This document shows, one piece after another, positions 42,611 through 50,125 of a DNA stretch of 64,000 nucleotides. The translations under genes and the position numbers were made by a program. Within the stretch, counting starts at the first letter, position 1; each line of letters begins with the position of its first letter. The notes beneath the pieces are model-generated. The model did no database searches, had not been told where the DNA came from, and was given only the letters and a program-made list of their open reading frames with translations. The stretch comes from Paraburkholderia acidipaludis NBRC 101816 (GTDB lineage: Bacteria; Pseudomonadota; Gammaproteobacteria; Burkholderiales; Burkholderiaceae). The stretch lies in NCBI RefSeq assembly GCF_000684975.1, contig NZ_BAXZ01000017.1, positions 1-64,000 of the forward strand, read 5' to 3'.

Positions 42611-44242
42611 GTGAGTGAAGCTGTCACCACGGCGCCAGCCATCGAGGAGCCGGGCGGCCACGCGCAGCCCGCGCGGCGGCGTGTGCCGCGCGCGCTGATC
42701 GCCGCCGCGCTCCTCGGCCCCCTGCTGGTGCTGCTCCCGCTCGCGCTGACGTTCTGGCGCGCGCTTTCGTTTGGATTCGCCGACGCCGCCGACCTGATCT
42801 TCAGGCCGCTCGTCGGCGAACTGCTGGTCAACACGCTCTCCATCACGGTCTCCGCGACGCTGGCCTCGGCCGTGCTCGGCACCGCCGTCGCCTGGTTCGT
42901 CGAGCGCACCGACGTGCCCGGCCGGCGCGTCTGGGCTTTGCTCGCCGCCGCGCCGCTCGCGATGCCCGCGTTCATCACGAGCTTTGCCTGGATTTCGCTG
43001 AGCCTCGATCTGCAGGACTTCCTCGGCGCCTTCATCGTCATCACGACGGCTTATTTCCCGCTCGTCTATCTGCCCGTAGCCGCCGCGCTGCGCGGGCTCG
43101 ACCCCGCGCTCGAAGAAACGGCGCGCGCGCTTGGCTGCAACCGCTGGAACACCTTCGTGCGCGTGGTGCTGCCGCAATTGCGCCCCGCCCTCCTCGGCTC
43201 GATGCTGCTCGTCGCGCTCGGCGTGCTGGCCGAGTTCGGCTCGTTCCAGCTGCTGCGCTTTCGCACTTTCACGACCGAGATCTACGCCGAGTACCGCACG
43301 AGCTTCGACGGCGGCGGCGCGTCGCTGCTCGCCTGCGTGCTGATCCTGCTGTGCCTCGTCGTGCTCGCGCTCGAATTCCGCGTGCGCGGCCGCGCACGCT
43401 ACGAGCGCGTGGATCGCGGCACGCGCCGCGCCGTCACGCGCCATGCGCTCGGGCGCTGGCGCTGGCCCGTCGCAACAGCCTTCCTCGGGCTCAACATCGC
43501 CACGCTGGGCGTGCCGCTCGGCATGATCGGCTACTGGCTCACGCAGCCCGGCGCGGCCGCGATCACGCCGGCCGACGTCTCGCCCGAACTGCTCTTCGAG
43601 ACCACGTTCGCCTCGCTGCGTCTCGGCCTCACGGCCGCCGTCGTGACGACGCTGCTCGCGCTGCCGCTCGCGTACCTGCTCGCGCGCTATCCGGGGCGCC
43701 TCGCCACGTTCCTCGAACGCACGACGTTCGTGGCGCAGGGCGTGCCGAGCATCGTCATCGCGCTCGCGATCGTCTCGCTCGCCGTGCGCGTGCTCACGCC
43801 GCTCTATCAGAGCACGACGCTCCTGATCGTCGCCTACGCCATGCTTTTCCTGCCGCTCGCGCTCGTGAGCGTGCGCGCCGCGCTGCTGCAGGCGCAGCAG
43901 CGGCTCGAAGACACGGCGCGCTCGCTCGGGCTAGGCTGGTTCGAAACGCTGCGCCGCGTGGTGCTGCCGCTCGCGGGCCCCGGGCTCGGCGCCGCGGCTT
44001 CGATGGTGTTCATCTCCGTCGTCACCGAACTCAACGCGACGCTGCTGCTCTCGCCCATCGGCACGCACACGCTCGCCACCCAGGTCTGGAGCGACACCGC
44101 CACGCTCGCGTTCGCCGCCGCCGCGCCCTATGCCGCGCTGCTCACGGCGCTTTCGCTCGCCGCCTCGGGACTGCTGTTCGCTTTCGCGGGCAAGAGCGCG
44201 CTCGCCGCGCATTCGGTCACACCGCCCGAAGTGACCTCCTGA
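42611..44242 (+). CDS. Ferric-iron ABC transporter permease (FbpB-like, fused two-domain)
   Basis: This 543-residue inner-membrane protein has about 12 hydrophobic segments and two permease domains. Each carries the EAA-type coupling motif: EETARALGCNRWNTFVRVVL in the first and EDTARSLGLGWFETLRRVVL in the second. Fbp-type iron permeases have this fused layout. The start is GTG 42611, 25 bases after the binding protein gene, with no obvious ribosome site. It overlaps with no gene and is followed by the ATPase 20 bases later. Confidence 0.9.
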   Translation: MSEAVTTAPAIEEPGGHAQPARRRVPRALIAAALLGPLLVLLPLALTFWRALSFGFADAADLIFRPLVGELLVNTLSITVSATLASAVLGTAVAWFVERTDVPGRRVWALLAAAPLAMPAFITSFAWISLSLDLQDFLGAFIVITTAYFPLVYLPVAAALRGLDPALEETARALGCNRWNTFVRVVLPQLRPALLGSMLLVALGVLAEFGSFQLLRFRTFTTEIYAEYRTSFDGGGASLLACVLILLCLVVLALEFRVRGRARYERVDRGTRRAVTRHALGRWRWPVATAFLGLNIATLGVPLGMIGYWLTQPGAAAITPADVSPELLFETTFASLRLGLTAAVVTTLLALPLAYLLARYPGRLATFLERTTFVAQGVPSIVIALAIVSLAVRVLTPLYQSTTLLIVAYAMLFLPLALVSVRAALLQAQQRLEDTARSLGLGWFETLRRVVLPLAGPGLGAAASMVFISVVTELNATLLLSPIGTHTLATQVWSDTATLAFAAAAPYAALLTALSLAASGLLFAFAGKSALAAHSVTPPEVTS

Positions 44243-44262
44243 CCGCCTTCACCGTATCGCCC

Positions 44263-45312
44263 ATGAGCACTCTTCGCATTTCCGGCCTGCAAAAGGCGTT
44301 CGACGGCCACCCGGTGCTGCACGGCATCGATCTTTCCGTGAAATCGGGCTCGCTGCTGGCGCTGCTCGGGCCTTCGGGCAGCGGCAAGACCACGCTCCTG
44401 CGCGTACTGTGCGGCTTCGAGCGCGCCGACGCGGGCACGATCGAAATCGACGGCCGGCGCGTGGCCGGCGAGGGCCAGCATCTGCCCGCCGAGAAACGCC
44501 AGATCGGCTATGTGCCGCAGGAAGGCGCGCTCTTCCCCCACCTCACCGTGGCCGAAAACATCGTGTTCGGCCTGCCGCGCACGCAACGCCGCGCGCAGCA
44601 TCGCGTGGCCGAGCTGCTCGAACTCGTCGGCCTTCCGGAGTCCTATGCGAAGCGCGCGCCGCAGCAGCTTTCGGGCGGCCAGCAGCAGCGCGTGGCGCTC
44701 GCGCGCGCACTCGCGCCGTCGCCCGGTCTCGTGATGCTCGACGAGCCGTTCTCGTCGCTCGACGCCGCGCTGCGCATCGAAACGCGCGAAGCCGTCGCGC
44801 GCGCGCTCGCCGCGGCGGGCGCGACCGCCGTGCTCGTCACGCACGACCAGGCCGAAGCCCTCTCGCTGGGCCACGAAGTCGCGGTGCTGTGGCGCGGGCG
44901 ATTGCTCCAGACCGCGCCGCCGCAGGCGCTCTATCGGCGCCCCGTCACGCGCGAGCTGGCGGCGTTCATCGGCGAGGCCGTGCTGCTGCCGGGCACGGTG
45001 GCGGACGGCCGCGCGCAATGCGTGCTCGGCACGCTGCCCGTGGTGGAAGGCTCGATGGCCGCCGACGGCGAGGTCGACGTGATGCTGCGCCCCGAGCAGA
45101 TCGAAGTGCTGCCCGAAGACGCGCAGCGCAGCGGCGCGCTCGACGCTCTCGTGCGCGACATCAGCTTCGAAGGGCAGGACGCGGCGCTCACGCTGCAACT
45201 GCTTGATTCGCCCACCACGGTGCGCGCGCGCGTGCCGGGCTACCGCACGCCCCGCCCCGGCGAGCGCGTGCGCCTCTCGGTAGGCGGCGAAGTCAGCGTC
45301 TACCCGCGCTGA
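44263..45312 (+). CDS. Ferric-iron ABC transporter ATPase (FbpC-like)
   Basis: This 349-residue cytoplasmic ATPase has Walker A LLGPSGSGKTTLLRVLCGFE, Q-loop YVPQEGALFPHLTV, signature QLSGGQQQRVALARAL, Walker B LVMLDEPFSSLD, H-loop LVTHDQAEALSLG, and a C-terminal TOBE-like regulatory domain (VMLRPEQIEVLPEDAQ). This arrangement is standard for the FbpC/PotA branch. It starts 20 bases after the permease gene. Its 3' end overlaps the convergent LysR gene by 13 bases, so the iron operon ends here. Confidence 0.92.
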   Translation: MSTLRISGLQKAFDGHPVLHGIDLSVKSGSLLALLGPSGSGKTTLLRVLCGFERADAGTIEIDGRRVAGEGQHLPAEKRQIGYVPQEGALFPHLTVAENIVFGLPRTQRRAQHRVAELLELVGLPESYAKRAPQQLSGGQQQRVALARALAPSPGLVMLDEPFSSLDAALRIETREAVARALAAAGATAVLVTHDQAEALSLGHEVAVLWRGRLLQTAPPQALYRRPVTRELAAFIGEAVLLPGTVADGRAQCVLGTLPVVEGSMAADGEVDVMLRPEQIEVLPEDAQRSGALDALVRDISFEGQDAALTLQLLDSPTTVRARVPGYRTPRPGERVRLSVGGEVSVYPR

Positions 45313-46169
45313 CGCCGCACCGAAAGATCCTGCACCATCTGCTGTGCCAGGTAATCGCAGGTGGGCCGGTTCGACTTCACGCTGCGCGCAACGATGATGT
45401 CGAGCGGCTCGATCTTCGGCAGGCCCTCATCCTCGCCCAGAATCGCGAAGCGCGGCGGCACGCTGCAGCGCGTGAGCGCGACGACGGCGATACCCGCCTC
45501 GACCGTCGCCATCAGCCCCATCAGGCTCGCGCTGCTATAGGCGGCGCGATAGCGGATCTGCGCCGCGTCGAGCGCCGCCACCGTATGCGCGCGCGCCACG
45601 CTGCCATGCTCGTAGAGCCCCACCGGCAGCGGCGACATGGCGAGCGGCGCGGAGTCCTCGGCCGAGCCCACCCACACCATGTCCTCGCTGCGCACGAACT
45701 CGCCGCGCAGCTTGCGGTCGCGCGTGACGAACGCGAGATCGATCTTGTTGTCCGCCAGCATCGGCCCTAGCGCCACACTCTGCGCGCAGACGATCTCGAT
45801 CTCCACATGCGGGTAGAGCGTCGAAAAACGCCGCAGCACCGGCGACAGCAACGCCGCCATGTAATCGTCGGGTGCCCCCAGCACCACACGCCCCGTCACC
45901 TCCGGCCGCACCAGCGCCGACCAGGCCTCCTCCTGCAACTCGAGCGAGCGCCGCGCGTATTCAAGCAGCGTGCTGCCCGGCCGCGTGAGCGCGAGATTGC
46001 GCGTGTCGCGCGTGAACAGCGTGGTGTCGAGCATCTGCTCGAGCCGCTTGATCTGCATGCTCACCGCCGCCTGCGAACGGTGCACCGTGACCGCGGCCCG
46101 CGTGAAGCTGCCCGCGTCGGCCACGGCAACGAAGGTGCGCATGAGGTCGAGGTCGAATTCCGGGTTCAT
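45300..46169 (-). CDS. LysR-family transcriptional regulator
   Basis: This is a 289-residue regulator with the LysR winged helix (LDLMRTFVAVADAGSFTRAA, SQAAVSMQIKRLEQMLDTTL) and a C-terminal effector domain. It is divergent from an EamA transporter (46277), and inverted repeats with T-N11-A form lie right before its start, so it probably controls that transporter and itself. It overlaps the end of the iron ATPase gene by 13 bases but is not part of that operon. Confidence 0.9.
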   Translation of the reverse strand: MNPEFDLDLMRTFVAVADAGSFTRAAVTVHRSQAAVSMQIKRLEQMLDTTLFTRDTRNLALTRPGSTLLEYARRSLELQEEAWSALVRPEVTGRVVLGAPDDYMAALLSPVLRRFSTLYPHVEIEIVCAQSVALGPMLADNKIDLAFVTRDRKLRGEFVRSEDMVWVGSAEDSAPLAMSPLPVGLYEHGSVARAHTVAALDAAQIRYRAAYSSASLMGLMATVEAGIAVVALTRCSVPPRFAILGEDEGLPKIEPLDIIVARSVKSNRPTCDYLAQQMVQDLSVRRQRG

Positions 46170-46183
46170 GATTCATCAGCGGC

Positions 46184-46202
46184 ATTGATGGAATTGTTCA
46201 AT
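46184..46202. promoter_or_regulatory. Candidate LysR box (T-N11-A)
   Basis: ATTGATGGAATTGTTCAAT has the ATTGA/TCAAT inverted arms around a 9-base centre and contains T-N11-A. A second inverted pair, GAATT (46191-46195) and AATTC (46205-46209), overlaps it. Both lie 15-40 bases upstream of the LysR start and before the divergent EamA gene. Confidence 0.5.
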
Positions 46203-46276
46203 TTAATTCGTTTGCCTGCGGTCCGCAACTGACGAATACTGGGGCGGTTTTCATCCTCCTTTCGCGTCACGAACCT

Positions 46277-47203
46277 ATGCAAACCGCGAGCCCGACCCAC
46301 CGCCAGCAAGGCGTCCTCATGCTCGCAAGCGGCGGGCTGCTGATGGGCACGATCGGCGTCTTTGTCGAAGAGGCGCGGCTGGGCGCCATGACGCTCGTGT
46401 TTTTCCGCTGCTTCTTCGGCATGCTGGCGCTCGCGGCGTACTGCCTGTACAAAGGCTGGCTCTCGCCGCGCCAGTTCACGCGCCGCACGCTGACGCTCGC
46501 AGTTTTATCGGGAGTGCTGATGGTCACGCAGTGGGTCGCGTTCTTCGATGCGATTCACCGCACCAGTATTGCCGTCGCGACGGTGGTGTTCCACGTGCAG
46601 CCGTTCTGGGTGGTGCTGATCGGCGCCGCGCTCTTTCACGAGCGCCTGGGCGCTGACCGTCTGGGCTGGATCGGCATTGCGTTCGTGGGCCTCGTGCTCG
46701 CTTCGGGCGTGATGGCCGAGGGCGCGTTGCAGGGGCATCAGCGCTATCTGATCGGCGTGGCCGAGGCGCTGGGGGGATCCGTGCTCTACGCGAGCGTCAC
46801 GCTGATGGCCAAGAGTCTGGGCGGACTGCGTCCGCATTTGCTGACGCTCACGCAATGTGCCGTGGGCGCCGTGTGCCTGCCGCTGATCGCGCCGTTCTTC
46901 GCGCCGCTCGAACTGACGCATATCTCGGCCGCGCAATGGGGCTGGGTGATCGGCATGGGGGTGCTGCACACGGGGCTATCGTATGTGCTGATCTACGGCG
47001 CGCTACCGCAGCTCACCACGCCGGTGATCGCCGTGCTGCTGTTCGTCTACCCGCTCACGGCAATCGCCGTCGACGCGCTGGTGTACGGGCGCGCGCTCAG
47101 CGTGCCGCAGCTGGGCGGCATGGTGCTGATCGTGGTGGCGAGCCTGGGGGTCAATCTGGGGTGGCGGCTGTTTCCGCCGGTAATGGCGCGGATGCGGCGG
47201 TAG
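46277..47203 (+). CDS. EamA/DMT-family transporter
   Basis: This 308-residue inner-membrane protein has 10 hydrophobic segments in two repeats (LASGGLLMGTIGVFVEEARL, FHVQPFWVVLIGAALFHERL, then WVIGMGVLHTGLSYVLIYGA and TTPVIAVLLFVYPLTAIAVD). DMT proteins export small metabolites; the substrate is not evident. It is a different subtype from the EamA at 25426. The divergent LysR gene and its box suggest ligand-dependent expression. It ends 47 bases from the convergent mazF. Confidence 0.88.
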   Translation: MQTASPTHRQQGVLMLASGGLLMGTIGVFVEEARLGAMTLVFFRCFFGMLALAAYCLYKGWLSPRQFTRRTLTLAVLSGVLMVTQWVAFFDAIHRTSIAVATVVFHVQPFWVVLIGAALFHERLGADRLGWIGIAFVGLVLASGVMAEGALQGHQRYLIGVAEALGGSVLYASVTLMAKSLGGLRPHLLTLTQCAVGAVCLPLIAPFFAPLELTHISAAQWGWVIGMGVLHTGLSYVLIYGALPQLTTPVIAVLLFVYPLTAIAVDALVYGRALSVPQLGGMVLIVVASLGVNLGWRLFPPVMARMRR

Positions 47204-47250
47204 GGTCGACGGGTTCATGGAAGAAGCCCGCATTCCCGCTGACTTCCTCC

Positions 47251-47571
47251 CTATTCGGCGAAGACCTCCTGCAACGCCCGCAGAGTGTGCCGAAGCGTTT
47301 CTTCGGGGACCGAACCCTCCTTCTTGACCAATCGCACCTTGTCCACTGCACGAACCTGATCGAGAAGGACGAGACCCTGCTTCCGCTTGAACGTAACCGG
47401 AATTCGAAACGGTGCCGGACGGCCCTTCGAAGTCATCGGAGCAACGATGACTGTCCGTAAATGATCGTGCATTTCAGACGGGGAAATCACGACACAGGGG
47501 CGCGTCTTTTGAATCTCGCTGCCCAGTGTCGGGTCAAGCGCGACCAGCCACACTTCCCCGCGCACTACCAT
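47251..47571 (-). CDS. mazF: MazF/PemK-type toxin endoribonuclease
   Basis: This 106-residue protein shows the PemK/MazF fold: RGEVWLVALDPTLGSEIQKT then RPCVVISPSEMHD, VIVAPMTSKGRP, PFRIPVTFKRKQGLVLLDQV and RAVDKVRLVKKEG. The conserved Arg and Thr/Ser of the active site are present, so an active sequence-specific mRNA interferase is expected. It overlaps mazE by 7 bases, the classic antitoxin-first layout. The toxin would be neutralised by the MazE protein. Confidence 0.92.
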   Translation of the reverse strand: MVVRGEVWLVALDPTLGSEIQKTRPCVVISPSEMHDHLRTVIVAPMTSKGRPAPFRIPVTFKRKQGLVLLDQVRAVDKVRLVKKEGSVPEETLRHTLRALQEVFAE

Positions 47572-47813
47572 TCAAGCTCCGCATCGTCGGCATTCGGAAA
47601 CTCACCCATCACCAGCGCATCATCGCCACTCTGGGCGAGCGCTTTGCTCGCCTCCGCCCAGCCTTCACGAGCCTGTTGTCGCGGCCGCCTCAGCACGATT
47701 GCGTCGTTTTCGATTTCCATTTCCACTTCGTTCTCCAATCCCAACTGTGCCAGAACGGGCTTCGGGATCAGCACGCCCTGCGAATTGCCCATCCTGCGGA
47801 TTGTCGTTTTCAT
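47565..47813 (-). CDS. mazE: MazE-type antitoxin (SpoVT/AbrB fold)
   Basis: This 82-residue antitoxin has an AbrB-type DNA-binding N-terminus (MKTTIRRMGNSQGVLIPKPV then LAQLGLENEVEMEIENDAIV) and an acidic disordered tail (GDDALVMGEFPNADDAELEW) that would wrap the toxin. It represses its own operon with MazF; candidate operator repeats lie upstream at 47828-47878. The ATG at 47813 is well separated from the promoter region. Confidence 0.9.
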   Translation of the reverse strand: MKTTIRRMGNSQGVLIPKPVLAQLGLENEVEMEIENDAIVLRRPRQQAREGWAEASKALAQSGDDALVMGEFPNADDAELEW

Positions 47814-47827
47814 GACCTCACCGTAAT

Positions 47828-47878
47828 CACAATGTTATTCCACGCCCTCATGAGACGTTAACACAATGTTATTACATT
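47828..47878. promoter_or_regulatory. Candidate mazEF operator: direct repeats and inverted repeat
   Basis: CACAATGTTATT occurs twice (47828-47839 and 47862-47873), 34 bases apart (about three helical turns). The second copy also carries AATGT-TATT-ACATT (47865-47878), an inverted repeat. They lie immediately upstream of mazE, as expected for MazE/MazEF autoregulation. Confidence 0.55.
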
Positions 47879-47890
47879 GCTGCGCTCGCG

Positions 47891-49192
47891 TCACCCCGGC
47901 AATGCCTCGCCCTTCGTCTCCGGCGCGAACGGAATGATGAACAAGCCGGCGACGAACGCCAACGCCGTGAGCGCCACCGGTATGCCCAGCGTGTGCATAT
48001 GCAGCACCGCCGCGCCGAGCAGGAAGTTCACGCCCGCCCCCACGAAACGCCCGAACGACGTGCAGAACGCGAACGCCGTGGCGCGCACGCGCGTACCGAA
48101 CTGTTCCGGCAGCCAAAGGCTGAACAGCGCGAAATTGCCGCCGAAGAAACCCAGCACGAAAAGCAGCACGATGAACGGCACGAGCCCGTTCTCGAGGTAA
48201 TAAGCCCAGCCGAAACTCGCCGCAATCGCAATCGCCATCCCCGCAAAATAGATCGCAAGCGTCCACTTGCGCCCCACGCGCTCCGCCAGCGGCGGCAGCA
48301 CGAGACAGCCGAGGATCGTGCCGATGGAGAGGAGTCCTGTCGCAATCGACGCCGTGCGGATCGCCTCGGCCTTGCTCGCGCCCGCGCGCGTCGCAAGCTG
48401 GATCACGGCGGAAGGCTCGTACACCGCGCCCGCCCACAAGCCGATGATCGCGATGGTGAGCAGCGCGCACGCCACGATGGTGCGCTTGCGATAAGCGGTC
48501 CCGAAGATCTCGCGCAGCGGGCGGCCTTGATGCTCGTGGCTCGCCTCAGACTTCTGCCACTTGTCCGGTTCCTCCACGCGCAGCAGCACGAGGATGGCTA
48601 CCACCACCGGAATCGCGCCGGTGAGGAACATGGCGCGCCAGCCGAAGTGCACGCCTATCGTGTAGTTCAGCGCCGCCGCGATGAAAAAACCCGCGTAATA
48701 GCCGGTCTGCAGATAGCCCGCGCCCATCTTGCGCCGGTCCTCGGGCCATGACTCGGCCACGTAGGTGCCCGCCAGCGCCCACTCGCCGCCTATGCCGACG
48801 CCCGCGAGGAAGCGGTAGATGGCGAGCGCCCACACGCTCTGCGCGGTAGCCGAAAGACCCGTGAAGATGGCGAACATGAAGATGGTGCCGGCCAGCACGC
48901 GCGTGCGGCCGAAGCGGTCGGCAAGCGGCCCCCAGATGAACGAGAGCCCCCAGCCGACCAGGAACAATGCAAAAAGAATCGAGCCGGCGAGCCCGATATT
49001 CGACGGCGTGGCCGCATAGCCCGAGCGCGGCAGCAGTTCGGCAAGCGCGGGCGTGAGCACGAGCGCGTAGATGAACGAGTCCATGCCGTCGAGCGTCCAG
49101 CCGGCCCAGGCGCCCCAGAAACCCGCGATCTGCGAGCGGTTCAGCGGTGTTTTGGTCCGCGCTCGCCGCGCCGCACCGGTAATCGAATTCAT
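47891..49192 (-). CDS. MFS transporter, likely carboxylate (malonate) carrier
   Basis: This 433-residue, 12-helix MFS protein has the motif GPLADRFGRTRVLAGTIFMF (motif A), WALAGTYVAESWPEDRRKMG and QFGTRVRATAFAFCTSFGRF, the pattern of organic-acid or sialate:proton symporters. It is divergent from the GntR gene that heads the mdc operon, and that operon has no mdcF or mdcLM carrier of its own. Malonate uptake is therefore inferred from position. The start is ATG 49192. Confidence 0.85.
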   Translation of the reverse strand: MNSITGAARRARTKTPLNRSQIAGFWGAWAGWTLDGMDSFIYALVLTPALAELLPRSGYAATPSNIGLAGSILFALFLVGWGLSFIWGPLADRFGRTRVLAGTIFMFAIFTGLSATAQSVWALAIYRFLAGVGIGGEWALAGTYVAESWPEDRRKMGAGYLQTGYYAGFFIAAALNYTIGVHFGWRAMFLTGAIPVVVAILVLLRVEEPDKWQKSEASHEHQGRPLREIFGTAYRKRTIVACALLTIAIIGLWAGAVYEPSAVIQLATRAGASKAEAIRTASIATGLLSIGTILGCLVLPPLAERVGRKWTLAIYFAGMAIAIAASFGWAYYLENGLVPFIVLLFVLGFFGGNFALFSLWLPEQFGTRVRATAFAFCTSFGRFVGAGVNFLLGAAVLHMHTLGIPVALTALAFVAGLFIIPFAPETKGEALPG

Positions 49193-49328
49193 GATGCTCC
49201 TCGTCCCATGCAAAGCAATCGGCGCGGGTTCGTATCGCGACGATTCGTCTGAAGAAAACGCTGCCACTTCCCCGTTTACGGCACCTTCTCGTTCGGCTTG
49301 ATGGGGCTTCCGCCCGCGTCGTTTTATA

Positions 49329-49334
49329 TATAAT
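49329..49334 (+). promoter_or_regulatory. Candidate -10 box of the mdc operon (possible leaderless mRNA)
   Basis: TATAAT lies 10 bases before ATG 49345 in a very AT-rich segment, with no Shine-Dalgarno sequence between, so the transcript may start only about 4 bases before the codon. ATAA and TTAT arms around this segment could also serve the GntR regulator. The -35 region is weak. Confidence 0.45.
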
Positions 49335-49344
49335 ATTTGATCTT

Positions 49345-50118
49345 ATGAGCGACGTAACGACTGGTTTTCCCCTGGAAGGCGAGACGACGGCGACCGGCCT
49401 GCCGGCCGCGGCGGCACCGCGCCCCAGCACTTCCCACGTGATCGCGAACGCCCTGCGCGACGCCATCGTGGCGGGCACGCTCGCGCCCGGCGCGCCGCTG
49501 CGCCAGGATGCCCTCGCGCGTCACTTCTCGGTGAGCGCCATTCCCGTGCGCGAAGCGCTGCGCCAGCTCGCCAGCGAAGGCTGGGCGCGTATCGAGGTCA
49601 ACCGGGGCGCAAGCGTCGCGCCGCTTTGTGCCGACGAAGCGCGCGAGATCTACGAGATGCGTTCCGCGCTGGAAAGCCTCGCGCTCGGCCTCGCCATTCC
49701 GAAGCACACCGCGCAGTCGCTGCGCGAGGCGCGCGCGCTCGCCGACGCCGCAAAGCGCGAGCGCGATCCGTCGCTCTACGTCGCGCGCAATGAAGCGTTC
49801 CACACGAGCCTCTATGCGCCCGCCGGCCGGCCCCACTTGATGGAGACGCTTGCCTCGCTGCACCGGCGCGGCGAGCGCTATCTGCGCCTGAAATTCGGCT
49901 TTCCCGAGTACAAGGGCGAGTCCGACGCCGAGCATGCCGGAATCCTCGCGGCCGTGCAGCACGGCGACATTCCCGCCGCCCAGGCGCTCGTGGCCGCACA
50001 TCTGCTCGGCACGGGCGAATTGATCTATCGTTTTCTCACCGAGCGCGCCGCGGCGCTGCCCGCTGCCAAAAAGCCGCGCTCTTCGCCGCGCTCTTCGTCT
50101 TCCCGCTCACGGAGCTGA
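49345..50118 (+). CDS. GntR-family regulator (FCD type), probable mdc operon repressor
   Basis: This is a 257-residue regulator with the GntR winged helix (VIANALRDAIVAGTLAPGAP, ALARHFSVSAIPVREALRQL) and an FCD ligand-binding domain (EIYEMRSALESLALGLAI, NEAFHTSLYAPAGRPHLMET, AEHAGILAAVQHGDIPAAQA). It is the first gene of the mdc operon (7-base gap to mdcA) and divergent from the MFS carrier, so it likely controls both. A GntR regulator (MdcY) does this in Acinetobacter, whereas Pseudomonas and Klebsiella use the LysR protein MdcR. The serine-rich tail is unusual. Confidence 0.88.
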   Translation: MSDVTTGFPLEGETTATGLPAAAAPRPSTSHVIANALRDAIVAGTLAPGAPLRQDALARHFSVSAIPVREALRQLASEGWARIEVNRGASVAPLCADEAREIYEMRSALESLALGLAIPKHTAQSLREARALADAAKRERDPSLYVARNEAFHTSLYAPAGRPHLMETLASLHRRGERYLRLKFGFPEYKGESDAEHAGILAAVQHGDIPAAQALVAAHLLGTGELIYRFLTERAAALPAAKKPRSSPRSSSSRSRS

Positions 50119-50125
50119 TCCGCCG

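Noticed and set aside
40261..43044. Long minus-strand frame (927 codons) opposite the DyP and FbpA-like genes
   Set aside because: The plus strand here encodes proteins with signal peptides and catalytic motifs; the antisense product has no domains and is Arg/His/Val-rich.
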